The notes beneath the pieces are model-generated. The model had not been told where the DNA came from and did no database searches. It was given only the letters and a program-made list of their open reading frames with translations. From RGIG3009 sp045648765 (GTDB taxonomy: Bacteria > Bacillota > Clostridia > Oscillospirales > Acutalibacteraceae): a stretch of 37,644 bases of DNA. Position 1 is the stretch's first letter. Each line of letters starts with the position of its first letter. The stretch is taken from assembly GCA_045648765.1 (NCBI GenBank), contig JAZROQ010000015.1:1-37644 (forward strand), given 5' to 3'. Both the position numbers and the translations under genes were made by a program. Positions 1 to 6,640 of this stretch are shown here, piece by piece.

Positions 1-250
1 AAGAAAATTTCCGGTGATAGTTTGCCTCAAAACTTGAAATACGTTAGTATTCCTTCGTTTTTCGGCTTCCTCTCACACAAAAATTTTTGCTTTTGCAGGT
101 CGGCAGAGTTTCTGCCGCCGAATTTTTTGTGCGGGGAAGTGCGAGTTTGCCGCAAGGCTGTCGCCTTGCAAAAACGAACACAAACCCGCGCGGGTAAAGG
201 CGGCGAGCGAAACCGCAAAGAGTCCGACTCTCGCCAGCCTATATAACATG
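1..250. repeat. Gene-free cluster of short inverted repeats, possible interspersed element
   Basis: This stretch between the L10 leader terminator and the window edge has no convincing gene. It is dense in perfect short inverted repeats: a 7-bp stem with a 3-nt loop at 101-117 (CGGCAGA/TCTGCCG), a 7-bp stem with a 4-nt loop at 152-169 (GCAAGGC/GCCTTGC), a 12-bp palindrome at 184-195, and a 5-bp pair around one base at 220-230. Open frames exist on both strands but are rich in Arg, Cys and Phe, have no ribosome binding site, and look like by-products of the repeats. I infer a non-coding interspersed element of the kind common in Clostridia. Copies elsewhere cannot be checked here. The rplJ gene expected downstream of the leader is not inside the window. 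Confidence 0.4.
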
Positions 251-261
251 CCGTTTTCCCT

Positions 262-400
262 AAAAAAACACCCTTTCGGTCTTTACAGACAGAAAGGGTG
301 GTGATAACACGACTGCGGCATAAGTGCCGGCGCATTACCGTTGCAACCTCGGCGGGCGATTTTTAAGTACCAAACGGCACACCCGCTGTCTGTGGAAGAA
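262..400 (-). ncRNA. Ribosomal protein L10 leader RNA with intrinsic terminator
   Basis: Read on the minus strand, the leader carries the recognisable L10-leader core: ACAGACAGCGGGTG, then CTTAAAAATCGCCCGCCGAGG, ending in a strong terminator hairpin. The terminator stem is CACCCTTTC/GAAAGGGTG (269-277 with 292-300), followed by a run of seven T on the minus strand (262-268). In Bacillota this structure precedes rplJ-rplL, where L10 or the L10-L12 complex binds it and represses its own operon. The position just downstream of rplA fits exactly. The terminator may act as a regulated attenuator. rplJ itself must start left of the window. Confidence 0.85.
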
Positions 401-411
401 CAGCAATCGTT

Positions 412-440
412 ATTATAACAGATGTTTTGATAAAAAGCAA
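412..440 (-). promoter_or_regulatory. Probable promoter of the rplJ-rplL transcript
   Basis: On the minus strand a TTGCTT -35 (435-440) and a perfect TATAAT -10 (412-417) are separated by exactly 17 bases. Transcription would begin a few bases before the L10 leader. This would let rplJL be transcribed separately from the upstream rpmG-rplA operon. Confidence 0.65.
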
Positions 441-453
441 GAACTTTTTATCA
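428..453 (-). other. Hairpin overlapping the rplA stop codon
   Basis: A perfect 10-bp inverted repeat (428-437 with 444-453, 6-nt loop) includes the rplA TGA in its stem and the -35 of the rplJ promoter in its loop side. It is AT-rich and no T-run follows the stem, so it is not a classical terminator. It may protect the mRNA 3' end or weaken read-through. Confidence 0.4.
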
Positions 454-1143
454 GCCGCCAACTTTGGCAGGGTTAATTTTCACACCGGGGCCCATGGTGG
501 AAGCTACCACGCAAGAGCGGATGTATTGACCTTTGGCAGCAGCGGGTTTTGCACGAACAATGGCGCCAAGCAAAGCGTCAAAGTTTTCTTGCAATTTTTC
601 CACGCCAAAGGAAACCTTACCAATGGGGCAGTGAATAATGTTGGTTTTGTCCAAACGATATTCAATTTTACCGGCTTTTGCTTCGGTAACAGCTTTAGCA
701 ACGTCGGGGGTAACCGTACCTGCTTTGGGGGTCGGCATCAAGCCACGAGGACCAAGCACCTTACCCAAACGACCAACCAAGCCCATCATGTCGGGGCTGG
801 CGATCACGACGTCGAAATCCATCCAACCGCCGTTGATTTTGGCAACCAATTCGTCAGCACCGACAAAATCAGCACCGGCATCCAAAGCGGCTTGATGTTT
901 ATCTTCTTTTGCAAATACCAACACGCGCAGGTTTTTACCTGTACCGTGAGGCAACACAACAGCGCCGCGGACTTGTTGGTCAGCGTGACGGCTGTCAACA
1001 CCTAATTTGACGTGAACTTCAACCGTTTCATCAAATTTGGCTTTGCCGGTTTTAACGGCGATGTCTAACGCTTCATTGACATCATATTGTGCGTTACGGT
1101 CGATAAGCTTTACGCTATCGACATATTTTTTACCATGTTTCAT
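451..1143 (-). CDS. rplA: 50S ribosomal protein L1
   Basis: L1 forms the mobile stalk at the ribosomal E site, where it contacts deacylated tRNA. In many bacteria it also represses its own operon by binding the mRNA. The 230-residue product has the normal family length and typical blocks, such as VLGPRGLMPTPKAGTVT in the middle and the C-terminal GPGVKINP. The ATG is preceded by AGGGAGG at good spacing. It is the last gene seen in the rpmG-secE-nusG-rplK-rplA operon, 107 bases after rplK, and that gap contains a hairpin resembling an L1-binding site. Identification is secure. Confidence 0.97.
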   Translation of the reverse strand: MKHGKKYVDSVKLIDRNAQYDVNEALDIAVKTGKAKFDETVEVHVKLGVDSRHADQQVRGAVVLPHGTGKNLRVLVFAKEDKHQAALDAGADFVGADELVAKINGGWMDFDVVIASPDMMGLVGRLGKVLGPRGLMPTPKAGTVTPDVAKAVTEAKAGKIEYRLDKTNIIHCPIGKVSFGVEKLQENFDALLGAIVRAKPAAAKGQYIRSCVVASTMGPGVKINPAKVGG

Positions 1144-1200
1144 TTGGTTTTTCCTCCCTAATTGTTACCATCCACACAGCATTTGCTGCGGTTGGCATGA

Positions 1201-1234
1201 GTGGTAAATCGGAATAGTTAGTGGTTCCTCCCAC
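1201..1234 (-). promoter_or_regulatory. Putative L1-binding mRNA hairpin upstream of rplA
   Basis: On the minus strand the RNA reads GUGG-GA-GGAA, a short loop, then UUCC-GAUUUA-CCAC. The outer GUGG/CCAC and inner GGAA/UUCC stems enclose an asymmetric internal loop. The 23S rRNA L1 site also combines a GGUGGGUAG strand with a UACCAC strand, so the resemblance suggests mimicry. It lies in the rplK-rplA spacer. L1 autoregulation is established for other bacteria; that this hairpin is the site is inference. Confidence 0.55.
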
Positions 1235-1250
1235 CCGGAACATATCGAAA

Positions 1251-1676
1251 TTAATCGACAACTTCAATACCCATGCTACGCGCGGTACCGGCCACCATGC
1301 TCATGGCGGATTCGATGCTGGCAGCGTTCAAGTCGGGCATTTTGGTTTCAGCAATTTTCTTCACTTGTTCCTTGGTAATCTTGGCAACTTTGGTCTTGTT
1401 CGGAACACCCGAAGCGGTTTCAATGCCGCAAGCTTTCTTGATCAAGACAGCTGCCGGAGGGGTTTTAGTGATGAAAGTAAAGGAACGGTCGGCGTAAACG
1501 GTAATCACCACAGGGATGATCAAGCCGGCATCGTTCTTGGTGCGCTCGTTAAATTCTTTTGTAAAAGCCATAATGTTCACACCGTGTTGACCAAGCGCAG
1601 GACCAACAGGGGGTGCCGGCGTTGCTTTACCCGCCGGAATTTGCAGTTTAATGTACCCGGTAATCTTTTGAGCCAT
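1251..1676 (-). CDS. rplK: 50S ribosomal protein L11
   Basis: L11 binds the GTPase-associated centre of 23S rRNA and supports the function of EF-G and other factors; it is also a target of thiopeptide antibiotics. From the ATG chosen here the product is 141 residues, the standard length, starting MAQKITGYIKLQIPAGKA and carrying the proline-rich PAPPVGPALGQHGVN segment. The frame is open for 31 codons further upstream, but that part covers the leader hairpin, whereas the chosen ATG has GGAGGTG about 8 bases upstream. It lies between nusG and rplA in the same operon. Confidence 0.97.
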   Translation of the reverse strand: MAQKITGYIKLQIPAGKATPAPPVGPALGQHGVNIMAFTKEFNERTKNDAGLIIPVVITVYADRSFTFITKTPPAAVLIKKACGIETASGVPNKTKVAKITKEQVKKIAETKMPDLNAASIESAMSMVAGTARSMGIEVVD

Positions 1677-1697
1677 TTTTCTTGCACCTCCAAAAAT

Positions 1698-1747
1698 TGT
1701 GGTAAGGCGGCGCATATCGGCAACTGCTCGCCGCTGCACCTCCCACA
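1698..1747 (-). promoter_or_regulatory. Putative L1-binding leader hairpin upstream of rplK
   Basis: The minus-strand RNA folds as UGUGG/CCACA (ends of the element), an asymmetric internal loop (GAGGUGCA against UUA), then GCGGCG/CGCCGC. This is the architecture expected for the L1 autoregulatory site found ahead of rplK in many bacteria and mimics the L1 site of 23S rRNA. The hairpin ends shortly before the rplK ribosome binding site, so L1 binding could block initiation. The assignment rests on shape and position. Confidence 0.6.
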
Positions 1748-1823
1748 GTCGGAAAAGTGTCCGACGCACAGGAAAGGGCGTTCGCCCAGAACCTCATTGT
1801 TTGTGATGGAACAACGCCTACGT

Positions 1824-2345
1824 TTATTCCATGAGTTCCGCTTGATCCAGTTCCAGTTCCACAGAAGTTTCTCTGCCGAACATGGAAACCGTAACGCGGA
1901 CTTTGTTCTTTTCTCTGTCGATTTCATCCACACGGCCGGAGAAGTTCTCCAAAGGACCGTCTACGATGGTAACCATATCGCCCACCGCATAATTGATTTC
2001 GACAGAATGTTTTTCCACACCCAAAGCGGCAACTTCCGCTTCTGTAAGCGGGGTGGGTTTTCCGTTAGGACCGACAAAACCGGTACAGCCGCGCGTGTTG
2101 CGCACCACATACCAAGATTCGTCGCTCATAACCATCTTTACCAGCACGTAGCCGGGAAAAACTTTGCGCTCGACTTCTTTTTTCTGACCGTCTTTAATTT
2201 CGGTGACTGTTTCCGTCGGGATGGAAATCTCGTGAATCCAATCTTGAAGTTTGCGGTTTTCCACAATCTTTTCAAGGTTGGTTGCCACCTTATTCTCATA
2301 GCCGGAATAGGTATGTACCACATACCACTTTGCTTCATCAGCCAT
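1824..2345 (-). CDS. nusG: Transcription termination/antitermination factor NusG
   Basis: NusG binds RNA polymerase, modulates pausing and links transcription with Rho or with ribosomal protein S10. The 173-residue product has the N-terminal NGN domain (start WYVVHTYSGYENKVATNL, with VFPGYVLVKM near residue 65) and a C-terminal KOW domain (VDGPLENFSGRV at about 128-139). Length and start are typical, with AAGGAGGG just ahead of the ATG. It follows secE by 15 bases and precedes rplK, the classic order. Confidence 0.97.
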   Translation of the reverse strand: MADEAKWYVVHTYSGYENKVATNLEKIVENRKLQDWIHEISIPTETVTEIKDGQKKEVERKVFPGYVLVKMVMSDESWYVVRNTRGCTGFVGPNGKPTPLTEAEVAALGVEKHSVEINYAVGDMVTIVDGPLENFSGRVDEIDREKNKVRVTVSMFGRETSVELELDQAELME

Positions 2346-2360
2346 GGATTTCCCTCCTTA

Positions 2361-2804
2361 TCAGCCTAATGTGAGTAACAGTTTGATCAACTGACCCAAG
2401 CCAAGATCGATCAGACAAATGATGAGACCAAAAACAGCGCACAAAGCCAACGTGACACCGGTGTTGCGTACAACACTCGGGAAAGTCGGCCACGTAATTT
2501 TTTTGAACTCACCTTTTAAGTCGCGAAGGAACTTCACGCTCTTTTCGGTTTTGGCATCGTTTTCACCGTTCTTTGCCGCGCGGGCACGACCGACGAAAAA
2601 CATAATAACGCCAACCACCAACAGCACCACGGCAATAAGAAACGAAATCTTTTTGCCGGTCAGGAACTCAGGCGCAAAAAAGCGCGAAACCCATGCACCC
2701 ATACCCAAAGCACCAATGTCGGAAAAGATGTTCAAGCTGCTGAGGAACGTAACGAGCACTGTTAACAGTGAGGCTACGGCTAAGATAAATCCCCAAAATA
2801 GCAT
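2361..2804 (-). CDS. secE: Preprotein translocase subunit SecE, N-terminally extended
   Basis: SecE clamps the SecY channel. The SecE core is the C-terminal third: an amphipathic segment with FLRDLKGEFKKITWP (about residues 92-106) followed by one long hydrophobic helix. Most Bacillota SecE proteins are only about 60-75 residues. This one is 147, with two extra hydrophobic segments (about 2-26 and 53-72) before a charged linker, so three membrane spans are predicted, as in E. coli SecE. The ATG has GGAGAGGAG upstream. It sits between rpmG and nusG, its standard place. Confidence 0.93.
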   Translation of the reverse strand: MLFWGFILAVASLLTVLVTFLSSLNIFSDIGALGMGAWVSRFFAPEFLTGKKISFLIAVVLLVVGVIMFFVGRARAAKNGENDAKTEKSVKFLRDLKGEFKKITWPTFPSVVRNTGVTLALCAVFGLIICLIDLGLGQLIKLLLTLG

Positions 2805-2823
2805 AACTGTTCTCCTCTCCGAA

Positions 2824-2973
2824 TTATTTGGTTTCTTTGTGCAGAGTATGTTTGCGGCAGAAACGACAGTATTTGTTCATTTCCAGTCTGTCAGGGTCAT
2901 TCTTTTTGTTTTTCATGGTGTTGTAGTTGCGTTGCTTACATTCGCTGCAAGCTAATGTGATTTTCACTCTCAT
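2824..2973 (-). CDS. rpmG: 50S ribosomal protein L33, zinc-ribbon form
   Basis: The product is 49 residues (start MRVKITLACSECKQRNY), the usual length of L33. Two CxxC pairs (CSEC near residue 9 and CRFC near 36) show it is the zinc-binding C+ form; many genomes also carry a cysteine-free copy used under zinc limitation. The frame continues 45 codons upstream, but the ATG preceded by GGAGGTG gives the family start. It is the first gene of the rpmG-secE-nusG-rplK-rplA operon. Confidence 0.96.
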   Translation of the reverse strand: MRVKITLACSECKQRNYNTMKNKKNDPDRLEMNKYCRFCRKHTLHKETK

Positions 2974-3079
2974 AACGGCACCTCCGATAGTTCCCTTGCG
3001 GGTTTTTTGAGCCTCCCTCAGGGATTTTTGCGCAGCTAAAAAACGGCGCAAAAAAATAAACCCCTTTTGAGGTACAAAC

Positions 3080-3108
3080 AGTTTACCACACTTTTGCCAA
3101 TAGGTCAA
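3080..3108 (-). promoter_or_regulatory. Promoter of the rpmG-secE-nusG-rplKA operon
   Basis: TTGACC (3103-3108) and TAAACT (3080-3085) on the minus strand are spaced by 17 bases, a near-consensus vegetative promoter. The leader of about 100 nt before rpmG contains small hairpins, including CCC-GCAA-GGG with a GNRA-type tetraloop just before the ribosome binding site. Confidence 0.75.
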
Positions 3109-3179
3109 GTCCTTTTTTAAAAAAATTTTTTGTTGGCAAAAACGGCATTTTTGTTGCGCTTTTTATTTTGAGGAAACTA

Positions 3180-3208
3180 TTGATTTGAAATATAGAATTT
3201 GATATTAT
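3180..3208 (+). promoter_or_regulatory. Promoter of the lamin-tail/CotH gene pair
   Basis: TTGATT (3180-3185) and TATTAT (3203-3208) with a 17-base spacer lie 36 bases ahead of the lamin-tail lipoprotein start. The promoter is divergent from the rpmG promoter across an AT-rich spacer. Confidence 0.6.
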
Positions 3209-3243
3209 ATATATTAATTATTCAAAAGAAAGGCGGAGGATCT

Positions 3244-4185
3244 ATGCGACGCATGGCACTGGGCTTTTGTCTGCTTATCTGCATTGTTGGTTGTTGTGCA
3301 GGATGCAGCCGAAAGGCGGCATCGAACGTTTCCCCTGTTCGCATCAACGAAGTGCAAACTGCCGGCGGCACCGATTGGGTGGAACTTTATAACACCGCAA
3401 CTCATTCCGTTTCACTCAAAGGCTGTTTTTTGTCGGACGATCCTGATTCACCCGGCAAATGGATGTTCCCCAACATCACCTTGGACGCCGGTGGTTATCT
3501 GCTATTACACGCCGACAAAAGTGAAAGCACCTCCTCACACCTTTCTTTGCCTTTTCATTTAAATGCCGCCGGAGAAACTTTGGTCCTTAGCGATAAGCAC
3601 GGCACCTTGTTAGACACGGTCACCGTACCGCAAAGCCCTGCCGGCGTCTCTTATGGTCTAAATGTAAACGGAAATTTTGTATGGTATGCCTCCCCCACTC
3701 CCAAATCCGATAACGAAAGCGGAATGGAACTTGGTTCCCAGTCCGTCAATATGGATTACGGGTTGCGAATTACCGAATATATGTCGCGCAATTCCTCTTT
3801 TTTGTATGATAAAGACGGTGATTACAGCGACTGGATCGAAATTCACAACTTTTCTCAAAAAGATATTTCTTTGGATGGGTATTACCTTACCGATTCCAAA
3901 AGCGAAGTAACAAAATGGCAATTTCCCCAAGGCACCGTTCTCCCTGCTAACCAATATTTGGTAGTTTTTTGTTCCAAAAAAAACAAAAGCAACGGTGGCG
4001 AATACCACACTAATTTTCGGTTAGGAAATAACGATGCTTTTTTGGGGTTATACACTCCGGACGGCAATTTTTGCTCCGGTGTTTCGTATCATCCCACCGA
4101 GCAAAACCAATCGGTCACCTATGTGCAAAACGGCGATTATAAGCCCTGTCGTTACCCCACCCCCGGCTATGCCAACCCACAATAA
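3244..4185 (+). CDS. Lipoprotein with two lamin-tail domains
   Basis: The 313-residue product begins with a signal peptide and a Cys-rich lipobox region (IVGC, then CAGC), so it is probably exported and lipid-anchored. Two lamin-tail-domain repeats are visible. The first is about residues 32-150 (VRINEVQ, DWVELYN, LSDD). The second is about 172-300 (LRITEY, DWIEIHN, YYLTD). These are immunoglobulin-like beta-sandwiches seen in many bacterial surface proteins, often beside CotH kinase domains, and probably bind protein or glycan. An ATG three codons later is an alternative start, since the ribosome binding site lies only 4 bases from the chosen one. The downstream gene, 14 bases on, has the same domain plus CotH, implying a shared surface role. 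Confidence 0.8.
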   Translation: MRRMALGFCLLICIVGCCAGCSRKAASNVSPVRINEVQTAGGTDWVELYNTATHSVSLKGCFLSDDPDSPGKWMFPNITLDAGGYLLLHADKSESTSSHLSLPFHLNAAGETLVLSDKHGTLLDTVTVPQSPAGVSYGLNVNGNFVWYASPTPKSDNESGMELGSQSVNMDYGLRITEYMSRNSSFLYDKDGDYSDWIEIHNFSQKDISLDGYYLTDSKSEVTKWQFPQGTVLPANQYLVVFCSKKNKSNGGEYHTNFRLGNNDAFLGLYTPDGNFCSGVSYHPTEQNQSVTYVQNGDYKPCRYPTPGYANPQ

Positions 4186-4199
4186 CGGAGAGTTGATTT

Positions 4200-6608
4200 A
4201 TGGAAACATCCTCAAAAAAGAAAGCCTTGCTGACAGGTTGCGTTGTCGGTGTTGTGGCTTTGGTAGTCGGTTCCCTTTTCCTTGGCCCGACAAACCCAAA
4301 AGCCTTGCCGGAATCGCACGTGTATATCAGCGAAATAATGAACAATAACCACTCCGCTTTCCCCGACGAAGACGGAGCATTTTACGATTGGGTCGAAATT
4401 ACCAACGGCGGTTCTTCTGCTGTTAATCTGAGCAAACTCACTCTTGCTGACCTTGGTAAATTGAGCACTGTCGATTCGTTGGAAGAGGCAGCCACTTTCC
4501 ATTTTCCCGACAAGGTGTTACAAGCGGGAGAATCGTTGGTTGTTTATCTTACCGGCAACAACAAAGAAACCCGCCCTTTGCACGCTAATTTTGGGTTATC
4601 TTCTTCGGGTGATACCGTTTATCTTTGCGGGCGTAAAGGAAGGGTTATTGATTCCATCACCATTGGAGAATCCAAAGAAAATATTTCTTTTGGAAAACTT
4701 GGTGATAAATTCGTTTGGTTTGCCAAACCGACCCCCGGCAACACCAACAGCGGTATCTGCGGTGAAACTTTGGAACAATTGCGCGCCAACTGCTACACGG
4801 GCATTCGCATCAACGAAGTGTGTGCCGTTTCTCGTTCATCCAATGCCGATGCACCGCACGATTGGATAGAACTTCACAACACCACCAATGTACCGCTTTC
4901 TTTAGAAGGGTACCGCTTAACCGATTCCCCCGAAAACGAAGGTTTGCGCTTTCCTTCCACCACCATTGAAGCAGGGGGGTTTTTAATTGTTGCTTGTGAA
5001 GACGAAACTTTGGAAACCGCCCTTTTGAAGGCACCCTTTGACATTAATCACTTTGGCGAAACGCTATACCTATATACGCCCGACGGAATTTTGAGCGATC
5101 ATTTTGAAACCGGCAACCAGCGCCTTGGTATCACCAGCGGCCGTGGCGAAACGCTCGACAGTCGTTTGTACTTTGAAACGCCAACACCTATGTCTGAAAA
5201 CCTAAACGGTCTTCAAGGTTTTGCCACTGCGCCAACCATAAACCGTGTTGGCGGATACGTGGAAAGCGGCACTGCCGTCACGTTATCCGTGCCGCCCGAA
5301 AGCCGCGTTTACTATACCAAAGACGGTTCTGTCCCCACAAACCTTTCCACCCCTTATACGGACGGGGTTGCTATTTCGTTGTCTAAAACCACCGTACTGC
5401 GCGCCGTGTCTTATCGTGACGGCTATCTTCCCAGTGAGGTAAGCACTCAAACCTTTTTGGTAACCGCACCGCATGAATTGCCGGTGGTCAGTTTGTCTGC
5501 CAATTATGCCTCTTTATTTGGTGTCGGCGGCATCGTCACCAATTACAACAGCGATTTAGAAACAACTATTCATGCAGAATATTTCACCGACAAAGGCGCA
5601 AAGGAATTGGATTTCGATAGTTTGATTAGCTTATCGGGCGGCTTAAATCGCTCTGCCGCGCAAAAGGCTTTTGCTTTAAAACTGCGTCAAACCGCCGGTG
5701 TTACATCTGTATCCTATCCATTCTTTTCCGATACCGACGTAACCGAATTTTCTGATTTGCTGCTTCGTCCTTCCGGCTCCGACTGGAAAAACGCCAAACT
5801 GCGGGACGAGTTTTGCGCCACCGCACTAAAAAATACTGAAGGACAACTTATCCAATCCGCCACACCGGTAGCCTTGTACATCAATGGTACATACTGGGGT
5901 CTTTATTATCTTCGCGAAAGACGAAACGAAGCGTTTGTATCGTCTTACACCGGCATTCCCGAAGAATATGTCCAGATTGCCAAAACTCCCGCTTTGTTTG
6001 ATTACGCCGCCAAACCCGACCCCGATATGGACGCCTTAATCAAGTATGCCATGCGCAACGATTTAAAACAAAAAGAAGCCTACGACTATGTGCTTTCTCA
6101 AATCAACAAAGAATCGCTTATGCGCTATATTGCCACTCAAACTTTTTTTGGAAACGGTGATATGATTAATAACATTGCCTGCTACCGCGACACACGTGGC
6201 GGAAAATGGAATTGGCTTCTTTATGATTTGGATTGGGCATGTACTTCCTACTATGTTAATCACAAATTCTTAGAGCAACTGTATCTCGGCACAGGCAAAA
6301 ACACCTATCAAAACTACTATTATCCGTTAATGACCGCTTTGCTGCAAAACGAGGAATTCCGCGCGGAATTTATTGAAGAATACGTGAGACTAATGGATAC
6401 CACTTTATCGGCAGAACGCTTACTGCCGTTTTTGGACAGTTTATCCTCGCGCATCCGTTCTGAAATTCCGCGACAAGCCACCCGCTTTGGTGCGCCCACT
6501 ACTGCTCGTTTTGAACAACAAATTTCGTATATGCGCTCGTTTATTACTAACCGCAAAGAAACCATGTTAAAACAATTGGAAGAAACCTTTTCCGTAACTC
6601 TTCGCTAA
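4200..6608 (+). CDS. Membrane-anchored lamin-tail / CotH-kinase surface protein
   Basis: This 802-residue protein starts with one hydrophobic anchor (about 9-29). Then come two lamin-tail domains (about 40-160 and 200-325), a chitobiase C-terminal-like module (about 345-425, with YYTKDGSVPT), and a C-terminal CotH kinase domain (about 425-790). Bacillus CotH is an atypical protein kinase that phosphorylates spore-coat proteins. The likely catalytic GNGDMINN motif (Asp654) and metal-binding YDLD (Asp676, Asp678) are present, so activity is plausible. In Clostridia such multidomain forms are usually cell-surface proteins of unknown target. It overlaps nothing and follows the lamin-tail lipoprotein by 14 bases. 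A coat role is possible but not shown. Confidence 0.85.
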   Translation: METSSKKKALLTGCVVGVVALVVGSLFLGPTNPKALPESHVYISEIMNNNHSAFPDEDGAFYDWVEITNGGSSAVNLSKLTLADLGKLSTVDSLEEAATFHFPDKVLQAGESLVVYLTGNNKETRPLHANFGLSSSGDTVYLCGRKGRVIDSITIGESKENISFGKLGDKFVWFAKPTPGNTNSGICGETLEQLRANCYTGIRINEVCAVSRSSNADAPHDWIELHNTTNVPLSLEGYRLTDSPENEGLRFPSTTIEAGGFLIVACEDETLETALLKAPFDINHFGETLYLYTPDGILSDHFETGNQRLGITSGRGETLDSRLYFETPTPMSENLNGLQGFATAPTINRVGGYVESGTAVTLSVPPESRVYYTKDGSVPTNLSTPYTDGVAISLSKTTVLRAVSYRDGYLPSEVSTQTFLVTAPHELPVVSLSANYASLFGVGGIVTNYNSDLETTIHAEYFTDKGAKELDFDSLISLSGGLNRSAAQKAFALKLRQTAGVTSVSYPFFSDTDVTEFSDLLLRPSGSDWKNAKLRDEFCATALKNTEGQLIQSATPVALYINGTYWGLYYLRERRNEAFVSSYTGIPEEYVQIAKTPALFDYAAKPDPDMDALIKYAMRNDLKQKEAYDYVLSQINKESLMRYIATQTFFGNGDMINNIACYRDTRGGKWNWLLYDLDWACTSYYVNHKFLEQLYLGTGKNTYQNYYYPLMTALLQNEEFRAEFIEEYVRLMDTTLSAERLLPFLDSLSSRIRSEIPRQATRFGAPTTARFEQQISYMRSFITNRKETMLKQLEETFSVTLR

Positions 6609-6640
6609 AATTAAACGTTTTTTGAAAGGAGGTATCCCCC

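Noticed and set aside
22..335. Small ORFs of 74 and 102 codons on both strands at the left end
   Set aside because: They overlap inverted repeats and, on the minus strand, the L10 leader terminator; no ribosome binding site and no recognisable protein features.
428..453. Hairpin at the rplA stop as a classical terminator
   Set aside because: The T-rich part lies inside the stem and no T-run follows it on the minus strand.
1221..2369. 382-codon plus-strand open frame over rplK and nusG
   Set aside because: It spans two secure genes and their spacer in antisense; low-complexity His/Phe/Asn composition and no ribosome binding site.
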